Under the pieces are notes generated by a model, which saw nothing but the letters and a program-made list of their open reading frames with translations, was not told the DNA's origin and did not search any database. Shown one piece after another: positions 1 through 9,803 of a stretch of DNA of 64,000 bases (positions within the stretch are counted from its first letter, which is position 1; each line of letters begins with the position of its first letter). The position numbers were made by a program, and so were the translations under genes. The stretch lies in contig CP093830.1 of NCBI GenBank assembly GCA_033063855.1, forward strand, positions 17,174,854 to 17,238,853, read 5' to 3'. Origin of the DNA: Smittia aterrima. Lineage: Eukaryota > Arthropoda > Insecta > Diptera > Chironomidae.

Positions 1-2278
1 ATTCGAGTGATGAGCATATGACGTTGTTCTTCCAACTTCTTTCTCGTTCGGAACTCCCTTGTGTTCAAGCGCTTGCCATCAGAAGAGTAGATCGGCTCAG
101 GAGATGGTGATCTGTGTGTGAGAAAAGTCGTCAGAATCTGCTTTCTACGCTTTGCTATTATTCCTAAAAAGGGACGATGTACAAAGAAAGTTCGCGGTTT
201 TGGGGCTCAGACAAGACGGACAGACTCGCGGAACGTTAAAAAAAGAAAGCTGTAGCAGAAAGCATCTAAAAGACAAAAGAAATCTTGATTAATTGATCAG
301 CAAACTGATAAGGAATGGAAAAGTGATTTGTAAAATTATCTGTGAACGAAAGTTTTTGATTATTCCACCGGCAACAACTGCTTAGGGGGGATGTTCTCAT
401 GTGTTGATTATGCTGTCAAACCTTTCTTCCAGATTATGTGCGATGCCCAGATCTCCTGTTCGAAGCTTCCGACTGATTTCTTCAATTTGCAGCTGAACTG
501 TAATCAGAATTGGATTAGAAAAAATCGAGGCGAAATGCCCCATCATTAATAAGATTGTTAAAACTGCTATAAAATGTATAAACATCAATAAGTCAAAACC
601 ACGAAATAAAAATCATTTTTCTTCACAGTCAAAGCTTTGAAGAGATCGAATGTCTTGAACTCAAAGCTTAAGTTTAACAGTTACTCTGATTTGTTGACCA
701 TACAAATGCATGCAATCATTCATTCAGCCATCCCCTTACTCCTGATGTAAATACTTACAACAACAACCCCAAACCCTCAATCCTAACACTCAAGAACCAT
801 TGTCAATCTAATCAATATTTTCTTTAGTTTGATGTGAAGATTTGTAAATAATAAAAAAAAATTATATCGAAAAGTTTTTCGTAGAACTGGAAAGAGTCAG
901 TCAACTGATTATTCAATTATTGTGATTAATTAGTGAGAAAAATATTATTTTCTTTTCTGAAATGTCAAGTTTTGTGTTTCATTAATTCATCAATTGGTCT
1001 TTCTTTTTCCTAAATGGGGACGAAAAGATTGTTTGTGATTAGAATTGTCATTAATTAACTTAAACACCAAACATGTCGCTTCCAGCTATCTTTTCTTAAA
1101 ACGGTTCTCGGTAGGAATTTCTAAATTACACGGCGTAATCAGATATATCGTGTTTCAATTTTCTTGACTTCGATTTGTTTACGGAGTGGGGAATCATTGA
1201 TTAAAATAAAATATAATAAATTTGTGATTATCAGTGGCGAGATTATTACATTGAAAGGTAATGCAGATTGGATAGAAATGAGATGAAGAGCTGAATAAAT
1301 TGATAATTACCTAAGTAAGCTTCCTGTTGATCTGGATTAAGATTTGATGGAAGAATTGTTGGCATTCCTGGTATAAATGTCTTCTCATTTCCATCGTTTG
1401 ATGAGGCCCAACGAGACTTTCGTTTGCGTTTCCTATCACCTCCGCTGTTACTGGCATCGCCTTGAACGCTGTTCTCATGTTCCATTGCCGCACGAAATTC
1501 ATCTAAAAAAAGATTTATTTTTAAACGTTTGTCATAAGAAGAATTAAATAAGACTCACCGTCATGACTGGATTCATTTCCATTCGATGCCATGCTATTTC
1601 CATTACTCGTTGTTTTCATTTTGTCGGTCAAATTTTTAGCTCTCAGTAGATCTTTGGCCTTTTGCGCTGCTATTGCTAAAGCAGTTGCATTCGGTCCTGC
1701 GGTAACTGCAGCTGACGTTGAGATTGAATGAAACAAATTACTGAAATCAGTTCGAACAGGTTCCGGCTGCGGCATATGATGGGCAATCGAATGAACAGTT
1801 GAATTCTGTGCCAGTCCTGATAACGAAGCTGAAAGAAATTGATTTATCTGAGCTTGCTGAATCGCCGACATGTCCATTTTCTGCACTGATGTCGTTGGCG
1901 GTGTATGACTTTTACGATGATGGGATCTCGAACGGCGAGAGCGCTCACGCGATTTGCTGCGGTTTCTGTAAGATTCAGAAAATTAGAATTTCTTTCGATT
2001 TTCTTGTTAATTGACAACAAACCTTTCTCTGTCTCTCGATCGGTCTCGTCTGCTTGACTTCTCCTTGCTCCGACGACGATCCTTCGATCGCTTGTGACGA
2101 TCTTTACTACGGCTTCGCGATCTTAAATAATATGACGTGATAAAAAATGGCGATTTCGTGAAAATAAATAAATCAATATTTACCGGCGTCGTCGATCTCT
2201 GTCTCTTGATCTTTCACGGTCACGCGAGTGTCGTTCATCACGGTTTCTCTCCCGGTCCTTGTCCTTGTGCTTCGACAT
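1..2278 (-). CDS. SF1: Splicing factor 1 (SF1/branchpoint-binding protein), 5' part, runs off the left edge
   Basis: SF1 recognises the intron branch point together with U2AF in the early nuclear spliceosome. The exons that I can join are complement(<1..111, 422..497, 1311..1502, 1559..1965, 2023..2121, 2184..2278); all phases agree. The start is the ATG at 2278, giving an Arg-Ser/Arg-Asp-rich tail of about 85 residues. Then comes a U2AF-ligand motif (KRKRKSRW), the FIPGMPT segment, VQLQIEEISRKLRTGDLGI and SPSPEPIYSSDGKRLNTREF, which are the characteristic SF1 N-terminal blocks. The KH/QUA2 domain and zinc knuckle lie beyond the left edge. It is divergent from the OST subunit gene, with 179 bases between the start codons. 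The RS-rich head resembles SR-protein tails and may affect U2AF contacts (inference). The family call is very secure. Confidence 0.95.
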
Positions 2279-2457
2279 CGTTGATAGTTAATAATTGAAA
2301 TTTCTTCTTTCCACGGCTTTTTCTATCGATTTTCGCTTCCACGTTTACTTTCGCTTCACAACTGACGCGAAAGCCGGGAAAATTGAAGCGTGTAATATTT
2401 TTTTCTCGGTCCGGCAAGCAATCCGGCAATTTCTTTAATTAAACAAACGAAGCAGAG
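2279..2457. promoter_or_regulatory. Short bidirectional promoter between SF1 and the OST3/6 subunit gene
   Basis: There are 179 bases between two opposed start codons, so both promoters and both 5' leaders must lie here or overlap. I see no TATA box. TATCGATT near 2325 matches seven of the eight bases of the DRE element (TATCGATA), which is common at housekeeping promoters in flies. The role is inferred from layout and this one motif. Confidence 0.5.
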
Positions 2458-3624
2458 ATGAAAATTCTTAATAGCATCCTGCTAGCAGTCATTGCTTTCG
2501 TCCTCTTATCGGGAGATGCTGATGGGCAGCGAAAACAATCCGTAAGTTAATTGTTGGTGATGATGTGGCCTAACATTTAATCAGAAATTGCCAAACTTTA
2601 CAGAACGGACCAACTTTGGGCGATAAAGTGCAACAACTCGTTGATTGGAATGCAAAGAAATCGATCCTTCGATTCAATGGCCACAAATTTAAGGAATTTG
2701 TCAAGACTGCACCAAGAAACTATTCCGTGATTGTTATGTTCACAGCTCTTCAGCCAGCTAGACAATGCGTGATATGTCGCCCAGCATCTGACGAGTACAC
2801 AATCTTAGCAAATTCATATCGCTATTCATCTTCATACTCTAACAAACTCTTCTTCGCCATGGTCGACTTCGACGAGGGTTCTGATGTTTTCCAAATGCTT
2901 CGTTTGAACACTGCTCCAGTCTTCATGCATTTCCCAGCTAAAGGAAAGCAAAAGAACGGAGACACCATGGACATTCAACGTGTTGGAATCTCTGCTGAAG
3001 CTATCGCCAAATGGGTTCAAGAAAGGACAGATGCACAGATTCGCATTTTCCGTCCACCAAATTACTCAGGAACCGTTGCTGTCATCATGCTCGTTGCATT
3101 CGTCGGTGGTTTCCTTTACCTGAAACGTAACAATCTCGAGTTCTTGCAAAACAAACAACTCTGGGGTTTGTTAGCTCTTCTGTTTACATTCGCAATGGTT
3201 TCTGGTCAGATGTGGAATCACATTCGTACTCCGCCATTTGTTCACAAAGCACAAAACGGAGGCATTTCATATTTCCATGGATCATCGCAAGGACAACTTG
3301 TCTTTGAAACTTACATTGTGATGGCTCTTAGTAAGTTTAAAAGAATCTTAAGTGAAATAATTGATTTACTAATGATTTGCTTCTTAGATGGTCTGGTTGT
3401 TGTTGGAATGATTTTATTAACCGAATCAGGAAGTCAGACTGATATGCGCAAAGGAAAATTGATGGCAATCGTTGGATTAGTATTCGTTGCAGTGTTCTTC
3501 TCTCTTCTGCTGTCAGCTTTCAGATCAAAAGCTCATGGATATCCATACAGGTAAGCAAAACGTCAAACTCTCGGTAGCAATCTTATCTCTCACAGTCTTC
3601 TTTTCTAGTTTCCTCTTCAAGTAA
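2458..3624 (+). CDS. Oligosaccharyltransferase thioredoxin-fold subunit (OST3/OST6 family, TUSC3/MAGT1-like)
   Basis: This is an ER-membrane subunit of the STT3B-type oligosaccharyltransferase. Its lumenal thioredoxin fold holds acceptor proteins by mixed disulfide so that sites near cysteines can be N-glycosylated. Exons are 2458..2541, 2604..3330, 3388..3550 and 3609..3624, 329 residues. Residues 1-23 form a signal peptide, a thioredoxin-like domain follows with the redox motif CVIC at residues 83-86, and four hydrophobic segments fill the C-terminal half. The last 16-base exon adds the ending YPYSFLFK, which matches the family's C-terminus and confirms the splice. An AATAAA lies at 3770. 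The Drosophila equivalent is probably Ostgamma. Converges with the polyprenol reductase gene, which acts in the same pathway (dolichol supply). Confidence 0.93.
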
Positions 3625-3823
3625 GTGATTTGCCTAAAGGAGTCCAAATGCTAGGAAGAATTCATCAATAGAATTTATCATGAGACACATTTTTAATGGA
3701 TTTTCTGTGTGTTCACCAATCTCAATGAAATTCTGAAAGGGAAGTTGAAACTTTTAACAAATCAAAGTGAATAAAAATCCTCATTTCCTAAATTTTCATC
3801 AGTTTATTGAATGAGTTGAAATC

Positions 3824-4792
3824 TTAAATTAAAAATGGAATGAAAGCTTTTCTCTCCTTCGGATAATCTGAAAATGTTTCTTTGTACCATCGATGAACGA
3901 GAAGTGCGTTTGAAAATTGATTAGAAATAACCCAAGCAAAGCAGTAAATGAACGACGAGTTCTGATGCAAGAGAACGAAGAGAGCGAGATACATTCCAAC
4001 TTCACAAGTCATATGAGGCGACGAAATAAACTTAAAGAGTCCACCTTTTGGTAGCAAATGTGTTTCAGTTACAACAGCTCCGGTTTTGTTCTTTCTGAGA
4101 TTAATGAAAATCATGTTTGACTCAAACTGCTTGAACCAAAAATAGATGAAGGCAGCAGATGTGATCAGCGTTAAAATAATTTCAGAGGCTTGAAAGTTTA
4201 AAGTTGGAAGAGTTTGACTTCTAATGAATCCGTCGCCTTTGGCAACTATCAGAACGAAGACACCGTAGTAATGTAAATATCCGCAGATGTAGTGGGTCAA
4301 GTTTATTTTACTCTTCTTCGAGAAGATTTGGAGAAAGTTGCTTTCGATGAAACGTCGCGTGCATTGCAATGTCATCAAAGCTAAGGCGGCTAAGGTGATG
4401 AAAGGCGAAGCTAAAACAAATTTTCATGAATTAAAATATTTTTAAAAGATCATTACTAACTCACTTTCTGCTGTTCGATCGTTGCCACATGACAAGTCGA
4501 GGTAGCTGATTAAATATCGATGTGGTTGATAGTCGAAGAAATAAACGTTAATCGCTACCAAAAAGCTCATCCAACTCCAGACAATTGCGAAGACATAGAA
4601 ATGACTGAACCAAGCTTTTGGAAGCTCAATGATCTCCACCAGCTTATCAGACTTCTCCTTATTTGCATGTTTACCGTAACGGAACAATTGTTTTATCGCT
4701 GTCGGCAAATAATCCTCAATCAAGGTCATTAAAGTGCCGAGAACGACGATGACAAACGTCAATTGCAAGAACAAAAGATTTATTAAATTCAT
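3824..4792 (-). CDS. SRD5A3: Polyprenol reductase (steroid 5-alpha-reductase 3 family)
   Basis: SRD5A3-type reductases are needed to convert polyprenol to dolichol, the lipid carrier for N-glycosylation, at the ER membrane. Exons are complement(3824..4410, 4465..4792), 304 residues, starting at the first ATG of the frame (4792); the frame is open further upstream but has no ATG. The protein has several membrane segments and the family C-terminal block: SSPHMTCE, then SNQFSNALLVHRWYKETF and the ending YPKERKAFIPFLI, which is diagnostic of the steroid 5-alpha-reductase family. It lies tail to tail with the oligosaccharyltransferase subunit gene and head to head with the TRAF6-like gene. Family assignment is firm; enzymatic specificity is inferred from the SRD5A3-like sequence. 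Confidence 0.88.
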
Positions 4793-5035
4793 TTCGTGGC
4801 ACTTTTCAGTCAAAGTTAAGAAACTGAAGGCAGTCAACTGTTATTCGGAATATATTAAAGAAGAAAACGTTGTCGGTGATGCGCTTAGATTTTCTTTTGC
4901 TTCTTGGTAAAGTGATTTTCTTACGAACAAGTCAAATTGAGTCATCGCTTTAAGCTTTTTTTTTCATCAAAATATTTATTTTGTTTTCTTTACTCAATGT
5001 GCCACTGAAAACATTCTTGAGGTCAATTTAAAATC
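4793..5035. promoter_or_regulatory. Bidirectional intergenic region, SRD5A3 / TRAF6-like
   Basis: There are 243 bases between opposed start codons. It is AT-rich with a long T run near 4960-4968. I find no TATA box at a sensible distance and no clear core element, so promoter function is inferred only from the divergent layout. Confidence 0.4.
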
Positions 5036-6206
5036 ATGAATCGTGCAGTGTCAGCTGAGGAGTCAACGATTTCGCAAGACAGCGATTCGCCACCGAAAAA
5101 GAAGACAGGGGACATTAAGAAAGAAGCTGGTCGAACAAAGAGCTTAGAACCAGTTGCTCAAGACAACTACGAGTGTTCGATTTGTTTGAGTTGGCTTAAG
5201 GATCCAGTGCTGACAACATGTGGACACCGTTTCTGCAAAAATTGTTTGGACGAGTGGAGAAAGTAAGATTTCTTGAATTTTCTCAAATGTTTTCTAAAGT
5301 TTAAATATTTTTAGGAAGAAAAACACGAAATGCCCTCTCGACGGCATGAATCTCTCAATAGAAGACATTTTCCCGGATAATTATACAAAGCGAGAGATCG
5401 AAAACATGAGAAAAAGCTTTCCCGATCAGTTTGATCCACCAAATCCAATTTTCGAGTGCAGCTTCGCCACTGTTGGCTGCAATTTTAAAAACATGGACCC
5501 TCAAGAGGTTGATAAGCATTTAGCTGAGAGCTCTAAAGAGCACATGGACTTACTTCTGAGCAGTTATCTTAAAATGCAGTTCCAATCGTGGGATCCTACA
5601 GAAAAGAATTCGAACCAGGAAGACAATCATCAGCCATCACCGACTCGAGAGCTTATTAACAAAATGTATGAAAGAATCGTCATTTTGGAACAACAGAATC
5701 GAGAACAAGCAATGAGAATAGAGCATCAAGAAGTTAAGATCGAGAGATTGCTGCAAATTGAGACAAGACGAAATGGAACGTTGGTTTGGAAGATTCACGA
5801 CTTTCATAAAAAAGTTGATTTGATGACAGCGAATCCTCTTCAGATGTTCTACAGCCCTGAATGTTTCACTGACCCGACTGGTTACAAATTCTGTTGTCGA
5901 ATGGCTCTCAGGAGAGTTAACGTTTTAGGCTTCTTCGTTCATTTTATGAAATCCGAGAACGATTATCATTTGACTTGGCCGTTTTCTGGAAAGATGGTAA
6001 TAATCATGATCAACAAAAACCCTTCAAACTCCTCCCGCGATATTGTGATGAGCAATCCTGAAATCAAAGCATTCCATCGACCTCAAGAAGACGTTTCACT
6101 TCGAGGCTTTGGCTTTCTCGAGTATGCTGAAATATCTGACATCATCAAGAGTGGATTCATCGACAATGATTGTCTAACAATCAAGATCCAAGTGAATATT
6201 GTTTAG
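5036..6206 (+). CDS. TRAF6-like RING E3 ubiquitin ligase with C-terminal MATH/TRAF domain
   Basis: TRAF6-type adaptors link receptors to NF-kB and JNK signalling by K63-ubiquitin synthesis in the cytoplasm. Exons are 5036..5262 and 5315..6206, 372 residues. A RING of the TRAF6 C3HC3D type is visible: C47, C50, C62, H64, C67, C70, C82 and D85. One TRAF-type zinc finger follows (C-x6-C-x12-H-x7-H, beginning FECSFATVGC). A predicted coiled coil covers about residues 195-230, and a MATH domain runs from about 232 to the end. At 372 residues it is shorter than vertebrate TRAF6, and I see only one of the usual several zinc fingers. The MATH domain is diverged, so the receptor peptides it binds cannot be read. 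An AATAAA lies at 6485. Confidence 0.85.
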
Positions 6207-6547
6207 GTCGATTTTTAAATCGTCGCAGAAACTCGAATTTTCCAATTGTGTGCTCAATTAGTGTTCGTTCATTTTATACACTGGATTTTTCCTCTTCGAC
6301 CTTAAGCTAAGTAAGTTCGGATTCTGACGCATTCCTAGTGTTTATTGACTTTTAAATTGTATTGTTAACATACCGTCCACATGATTGTACTGGGCAGCAG
6401 ATAGAAGTTAAAGCTCATTGTTTCAATTTTTAAATTTGAATTTAATCCGCCAAACTCATCAGTATACAAACATTCATTGTAGAGAATAAATGGGATTAGA
6501 GAAAACTTAATTATATTCTCACTTAATCTTACAGCAAGTTATACACT

Positions 6548-6901
6548 CTAGTGAACGACTGGGTTGAGTGGCTCGCCTCGGAGTTTGGAAAAATCTACTG
6601 ACTGCTCGATAGCTTCGTCAACTAACCCAATAACTGAAACATTATCTCCTCTGATGATTTTCAACCCAAGACTGATTTGTTCCATTCCAGATGTCGTTGA
6701 GAAAATTCTCTCGTGAGTGTCATCCAAGATTAGATTGATGAGTTGATCGTAACCTTATGGAAAATAAAATTGTAAATTTGATGATGCCGGAAAAATTTAT
6801 TCATTTCCAAATTTACCTTTCAAAGTTCCACTAAAGCATCGACCATCGCAGCTGAGAATGATGACGGGCTGGCCGACATAGCTCTCGAGGCTTCCAGACA
6901 T
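6548..6901 (-). CDS. LSM8: U6 snRNA-associated Sm-like protein LSm8
   Basis: LSm8 defines the nuclear LSm2-8 ring that binds the 3' uridines of U6 snRNA. Exons are complement(6548..6753, 6817..6901), 96 residues, the usual length of the family. The beginning MSGSLESYVGQPVIILSCDG is nearly identical to LSm8 across animals, followed by Sm1 and Sm2 elements (RCFSGTLKGYDQ and GLKIIRGDNVSVIGLVDE). The intron splits the Gly codon of TLKGYD. It is divergent from the broken BCAP31 reading frame, with 152 bases between start codons, and converges with the TRAF6-like gene. Confidence 0.96.
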
Positions 6902-7053
6902 TTATTCTTATTTTAAAAGCAGAAAAATAACTTCAATCGTTTGTTTATGTTTCGCGAGTTGAGGCAGAATCGACGGGGCTGAGAGTTGATTGCATCACAA
7001 ATACTTTTTTTGTGTGACGTTTCCGAAGAATAGAAGTTTATTTACAAAACAAT
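6902..7053. promoter_or_regulatory. Bidirectional promoter region, LSM8 / BCAP31 remnant
   Basis: This 152-base gap separates the LSM8 start from the ATG of the interrupted BCAP31 frame. Because LSM8 needs a promoter here, the broken partner is likely still transcribed in the opposite direction (inference). I see no TATA box; the right half carries a T7 run in a stretch ending TGTGACG. Confidence 0.4.
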
Positions 7054-7218
7054 ATGTCTCTGACTTGGTCAATAATCTCCGGTTTCCTCTACATTGAGAT
7101 CACAATCGTCCTTTTGCTAGTTCTACCACTTTTAAGTGCTTCCAAATAGGATCGTTTCTTCAAGTCGCGTTTCCTCGCTGCTTTCATAAACCTCATGAAC
7201 AAATATTTTTACTTTCTT
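7054..7218 (+). pseudogene. BCAP31/BAP31 N-terminal fragment interrupted by an in-frame TAG
   Basis: BAP31 proteins are ER membrane cargo receptors with three membrane segments. From the ATG at 7054 the frame gives MSLTWSIISGFLYIEITIVL and continues hydrophobic to LLSASK, matching the first membrane segment of the family. Codon 32, at 7147-7149, is TAG. The family has an invariant-looking Trp here (K/R-W before RFFKS), so one G-to-A change of TGG explains it. After the stop the same frame continues as DRFFKSRFLAAF, which is plainly family sequence, then fades around KYFYFL at 7201-7218. The remaining roughly 180 residues are absent: the strand is soon antisense to SDE2. It is either a decayed gene or, less likely, a 31-residue membrane peptide. 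An assembly error or nonsense allele could explain the TAG but not the lost C-terminus. Confidence 0.75.
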
Positions 7219-7261
7219 AAAATACGTTTATTTAATCTTTATCTTTTAGAAAATGAATTGG

Positions 7262-8123
7262 TTATGATTTATAACTGCTGCTTCCTGCTCCTGAAGATTC
7301 TCCAACTTCACAATCGCTGTCATCTGTGTCTGAGCTTGAACTGATTCCTTCGTCGATCCACAAAGCTCCTTTGACTTTCTTAACAGGTTTCTTCTTGGGA
7401 TCTTCATTGATTTTACGTTTGAGTCCAACTGATGACAAAACTGTTTGTGTCTCCTTTGCTTTCTTGAAGCCTTGCTCGACTGAATCGCTGATGTTTTCTA
7501 ATAAGTTTGCTCGAGCTTCTTCGTAGGTTGAGTCTTTGAGTTCTTTTTTAGGTACATGAAGCAATTTTCCAATTTTCTTGTTGAATTTCTCATCAGGATC
7601 TTCCTTCTCTTCGTTCTTCTTCTTCTCAATCCAGTTTTTCAACTTCTTTTCTTCGTTGATGTCTCTCAATCGACGGCCGCTGAGATCTCTGCAAGCTTCT
7701 CTGTTAGTTGTCTTTTCGATTTGTGCCCCAATTGCTCGAAGCATCGAGCCAAATCCTCCCTTTCCTAAAATACAAAATAGTTAAGTAACAGAATTGAAAG
7801 AAATAAAAAGTTGATTGCTTACCTCCAACGAGTTTCGTTGCGAGCTGGATCTCTGCTTTTTCATTAAAGTTTTCATCGTTGACTATTTTGCCATTCGACA
7901 ACAAATAAAAGTGTGAGAGTGGAATTTTCTGGAAAAGTAAGAGAAAAAATTAATTAAAATGATTCACGACTGCTAAAAATTAAAAATCCTTCGGAATTTC
8001 AAAAACATTTGAAACGTAATAGAAACTTACAAAATGTTGGCTGATTTGAGATTTCAGTGAATCAACGTCAACTGCATCTGACGTGAACGATGCTTTAGCT
8101 TCTTTGTAAACTACTTTCACCAT
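7262..8123 (-). CDS. SDE2: SDE2 (replication stress / splicing regulator with ubiquitin-like N-terminus)
   Basis: SDE2 is made as a ubiquitin-fold precursor and cut after a Gly-Gly; the Lys-starting C-terminal part acts in pre-mRNA splicing and, in mammals, in PCNA-linked genome maintenance. Exons are complement(7262..7764, 7823..7928, 8031..8123), 233 residues. The ubiquitin-like part covers residues 1-67, and the processing site VGG/KGGFGSMLRA is intact with cleavage expected between G67 and K68. The block QIEKTTNREACRDLSGRRLR is highly diagnostic. A Lys-rich coiled region and a Ser/Asp/Glu-rich tail follow; the mammalian SAP domain is not evident. A minus-strand AATAAA lies at 7227-7232, so the 3' UTR ends close to, and antisense with, the BCAP31 remnant. 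Confidence 0.93.
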
Positions 8124-8282
8124 GTTTGCTGCTTTAATGACCGATTAAGATTAAAAAATATTAAATTCAAAGATGAAGAAAAGTTGGCCCTTTGGAAACT
8201 GCGCGATCTCAGGTGTCTCTCTTCCTGTTTCCATCTCACTCTCTCGTCAACCACATTTGTAAACAAAAATATTTCAACTGCG

Positions 8283-8927
8283 ATGGAAATCGATAAAGAT
8301 TTACCTTTTGAGACAATCCTGGAGTTAGAGCGTACGCTTGGCTCCAAAACGTTCAGAGAAGCTCAAGCAAGTGAAAGCGGCGTGACAAAGAAAATGAAAA
8401 AGAGAAAAGCTGAAACTCAAGAACCACCAATTGATAGTGATGAAGCTCCAGAAGAACTGTCATCGAAGCATCCGCCTAAAAAATCAATGTTGAGTGTACC
8501 AAAAGCATCCAAAATATCACGACCAATCGATCCTCGCTTTAATCCGCGAGCTGGAAAATTCAAAGAAGATCATTTTCGTAAGAACTTCCAGTTTGCTTTC
8601 GATATGAAGGATAAAGAGATTGAACAGCTTAAGAAGACAAGGAGGAACAAGAAGAATCCAGAAGAAGCTGAGAAAGCTCATTATTTAATCCAGAGAACGG
8701 AGAATCAGAAACGCGAGTATTTGAAGAAGAAGGAGAAAACGATTAAACCAATTATCAACAAGGATGGATCAAAATACTTCCCAAGCAAAAAAGAACAGTT
8801 TGCACAAGAACTTGTCAGCAAATACGAAGAGCTAAAGGAATCTGGAAAGTTGTCGGCACATCTTGAGAAACGTCGTAAGAAGCAAGCAGGCAAAGAGCGA
8901 AAGAGAATGCAAATTGAGAAAACCTGA
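8283..8927 (+). CDS. RRP36: Ribosomal RNA processing protein 36 homologue
   Basis: RRP36 is a nucleolar component of the small-subunit processome needed for early cleavages of pre-rRNA. It is a single exon of 214 residues from the ATG at 8283. An in-frame TTG start 99 bases upstream would overlap the divergent promoter and is not used here. The family core is clear: SRPIDPRFNPRAGKF, then DHFRKNFQFAFDMKDKE, a Lys/Glu-rich coiled coil, and GSKYFPSKKE followed by the basic tail. An acidic, Lys-rich N-terminal region precedes the core. It is head to head with SDE2 (159 bases between starts) and its stop lies 64 bases from the mRpL11 stop. AATAAA at 8941 is inside the neighbour's 3' end. Confidence 0.92.
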   Translation: MEIDKDLPFETILELERTLGSKTFREAQASESGVTKKMKKRKAETQEPPIDSDEAPEELSSKHPPKKSMLSVPKASKISRPIDPRFNPRAGKFKEDHFRKNFQFAFDMKDKEIEQLKKTRRNKKNPEEAEKAHYLIQRTENQKREYLKKKEKTIKPIINKDGSKYFPSKKEQFAQELVSKYEELKESGKLSAHLEKRRKKQAGKERKRMQIEKT

Positions 8928-8991
8928 ATAACTGTTCGTTAATAAACTAAGTTTAATGAATTTCTATAAAATGCTAGCAAATCTTTTAATT

Positions 8992-9685
8992 TTATCCAGT
9001 GCGAAGCATCTTAGCTTCACGTTTTTCTTGCAGTTCCTTCTTCTGTTCTTCAACAATCGTTTTCCTCTCTTCAAGGAACTTGCCATAATCAACAGGATCT
9101 AATTCCTTAACAATCTGAATTCCACAAGTTCTCGCTGCTCCAACTAGCATTTCACACATTTGTTCTAAAGTAAGAAGAGCATTTGGTGGGTCCTGAATTT
9201 TGATTGCGGCGATCTCGTACAAATGTTTCAACGTAATCTTCCCAGCAATTTCTTTTTTGGGAAACATTGCACCTCTTTGAATTCCAGCTGCTTGTTTCAA
9301 TAAGAAAGTTGATGGTGGAGAGTGAATAACAAGCTCGTACGATCGATCGGCGTTTACCCAAACCTAGAAAGAAAATTTGAAGCAATCAATGAAAATTTCT
9401 TAATTTCTGCTTACTCGACATGGCAGTGGGACTCCTTCCTTAATTTCCTTGGTTCTCTCATTGAAGTCCTTGCAAAAAGCTGCGATATTGATGCCTCTCT
9501 GACCGAGTTGAGGTCCAAGCGGTGGACCAGCTAAAAATTGCAAAATTCAAGTTATTTCTTCAATGATCGCGAGTTAATTTGATTTCCTTACCAACAGCCA
9601 TTTGAGCTTGAATGTTTGTCCTTAGCTTTGACGTGTGGCTGATCTTCTCAACCGTTTTCTTAACATTTCTCATACCTTTCGACAT
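8992..9685 (-). CDS. mRpL11: Mitochondrial large-subunit ribosomal protein L11
   Basis: uL11m of the mitochondrial ribosome forms the base of the GTPase-associated stalk. Exons are complement(8992..9363, 9415..9530, 9592..9685), 193 residues. The uL11 signature AGPPLGPQLGQRGINIAAFC is present, followed by the TKEIKEGVPLPCRV segment, the second domain with SPPSTFLLKQAAGIQRGA, and LVGAARTCGIQIV. The Lys/Glu-rich tail is a helical extension typical of mitochondrial forms. All phases agree. The 3' end overlaps the tail of RRP36: a minus-strand ATTAAA is at 8952-8957. It is head to head with the coiled-coil gene at 9804. Confidence 0.95.
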
Positions 9686-9803
9686 TTTCACTTGATTTTA
9701 TGATTTTCTCCAACTGAACGTAGTCTCGCTAACTTTTTCATAAAAATCTCCTTTGTTTTGAGTATTTTCGACTGTCTGTCACTTTCAGATCTTTTCACAA
9801 CAA
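9686..9803. promoter_or_regulatory. Very short bidirectional promoter, mRpL11 / CCDC186
   Basis: Only 118 bases separate the two start codons, the tightest pair in the window. No TATA box is visible. Promoter role is inferred from layout. Confidence 0.4.

Noticed and set aside
2238..2429. Minus-strand frame over the SF1 first exon and promoter
   Set aside because: Shadow of the SF1 5' region in another frame.
8184..8282. N-terminal extension of RRP36 from a TTG
   Set aside because: Would occupy the shared promoter with SDE2; the ATG at 8283 gives the normal protein.
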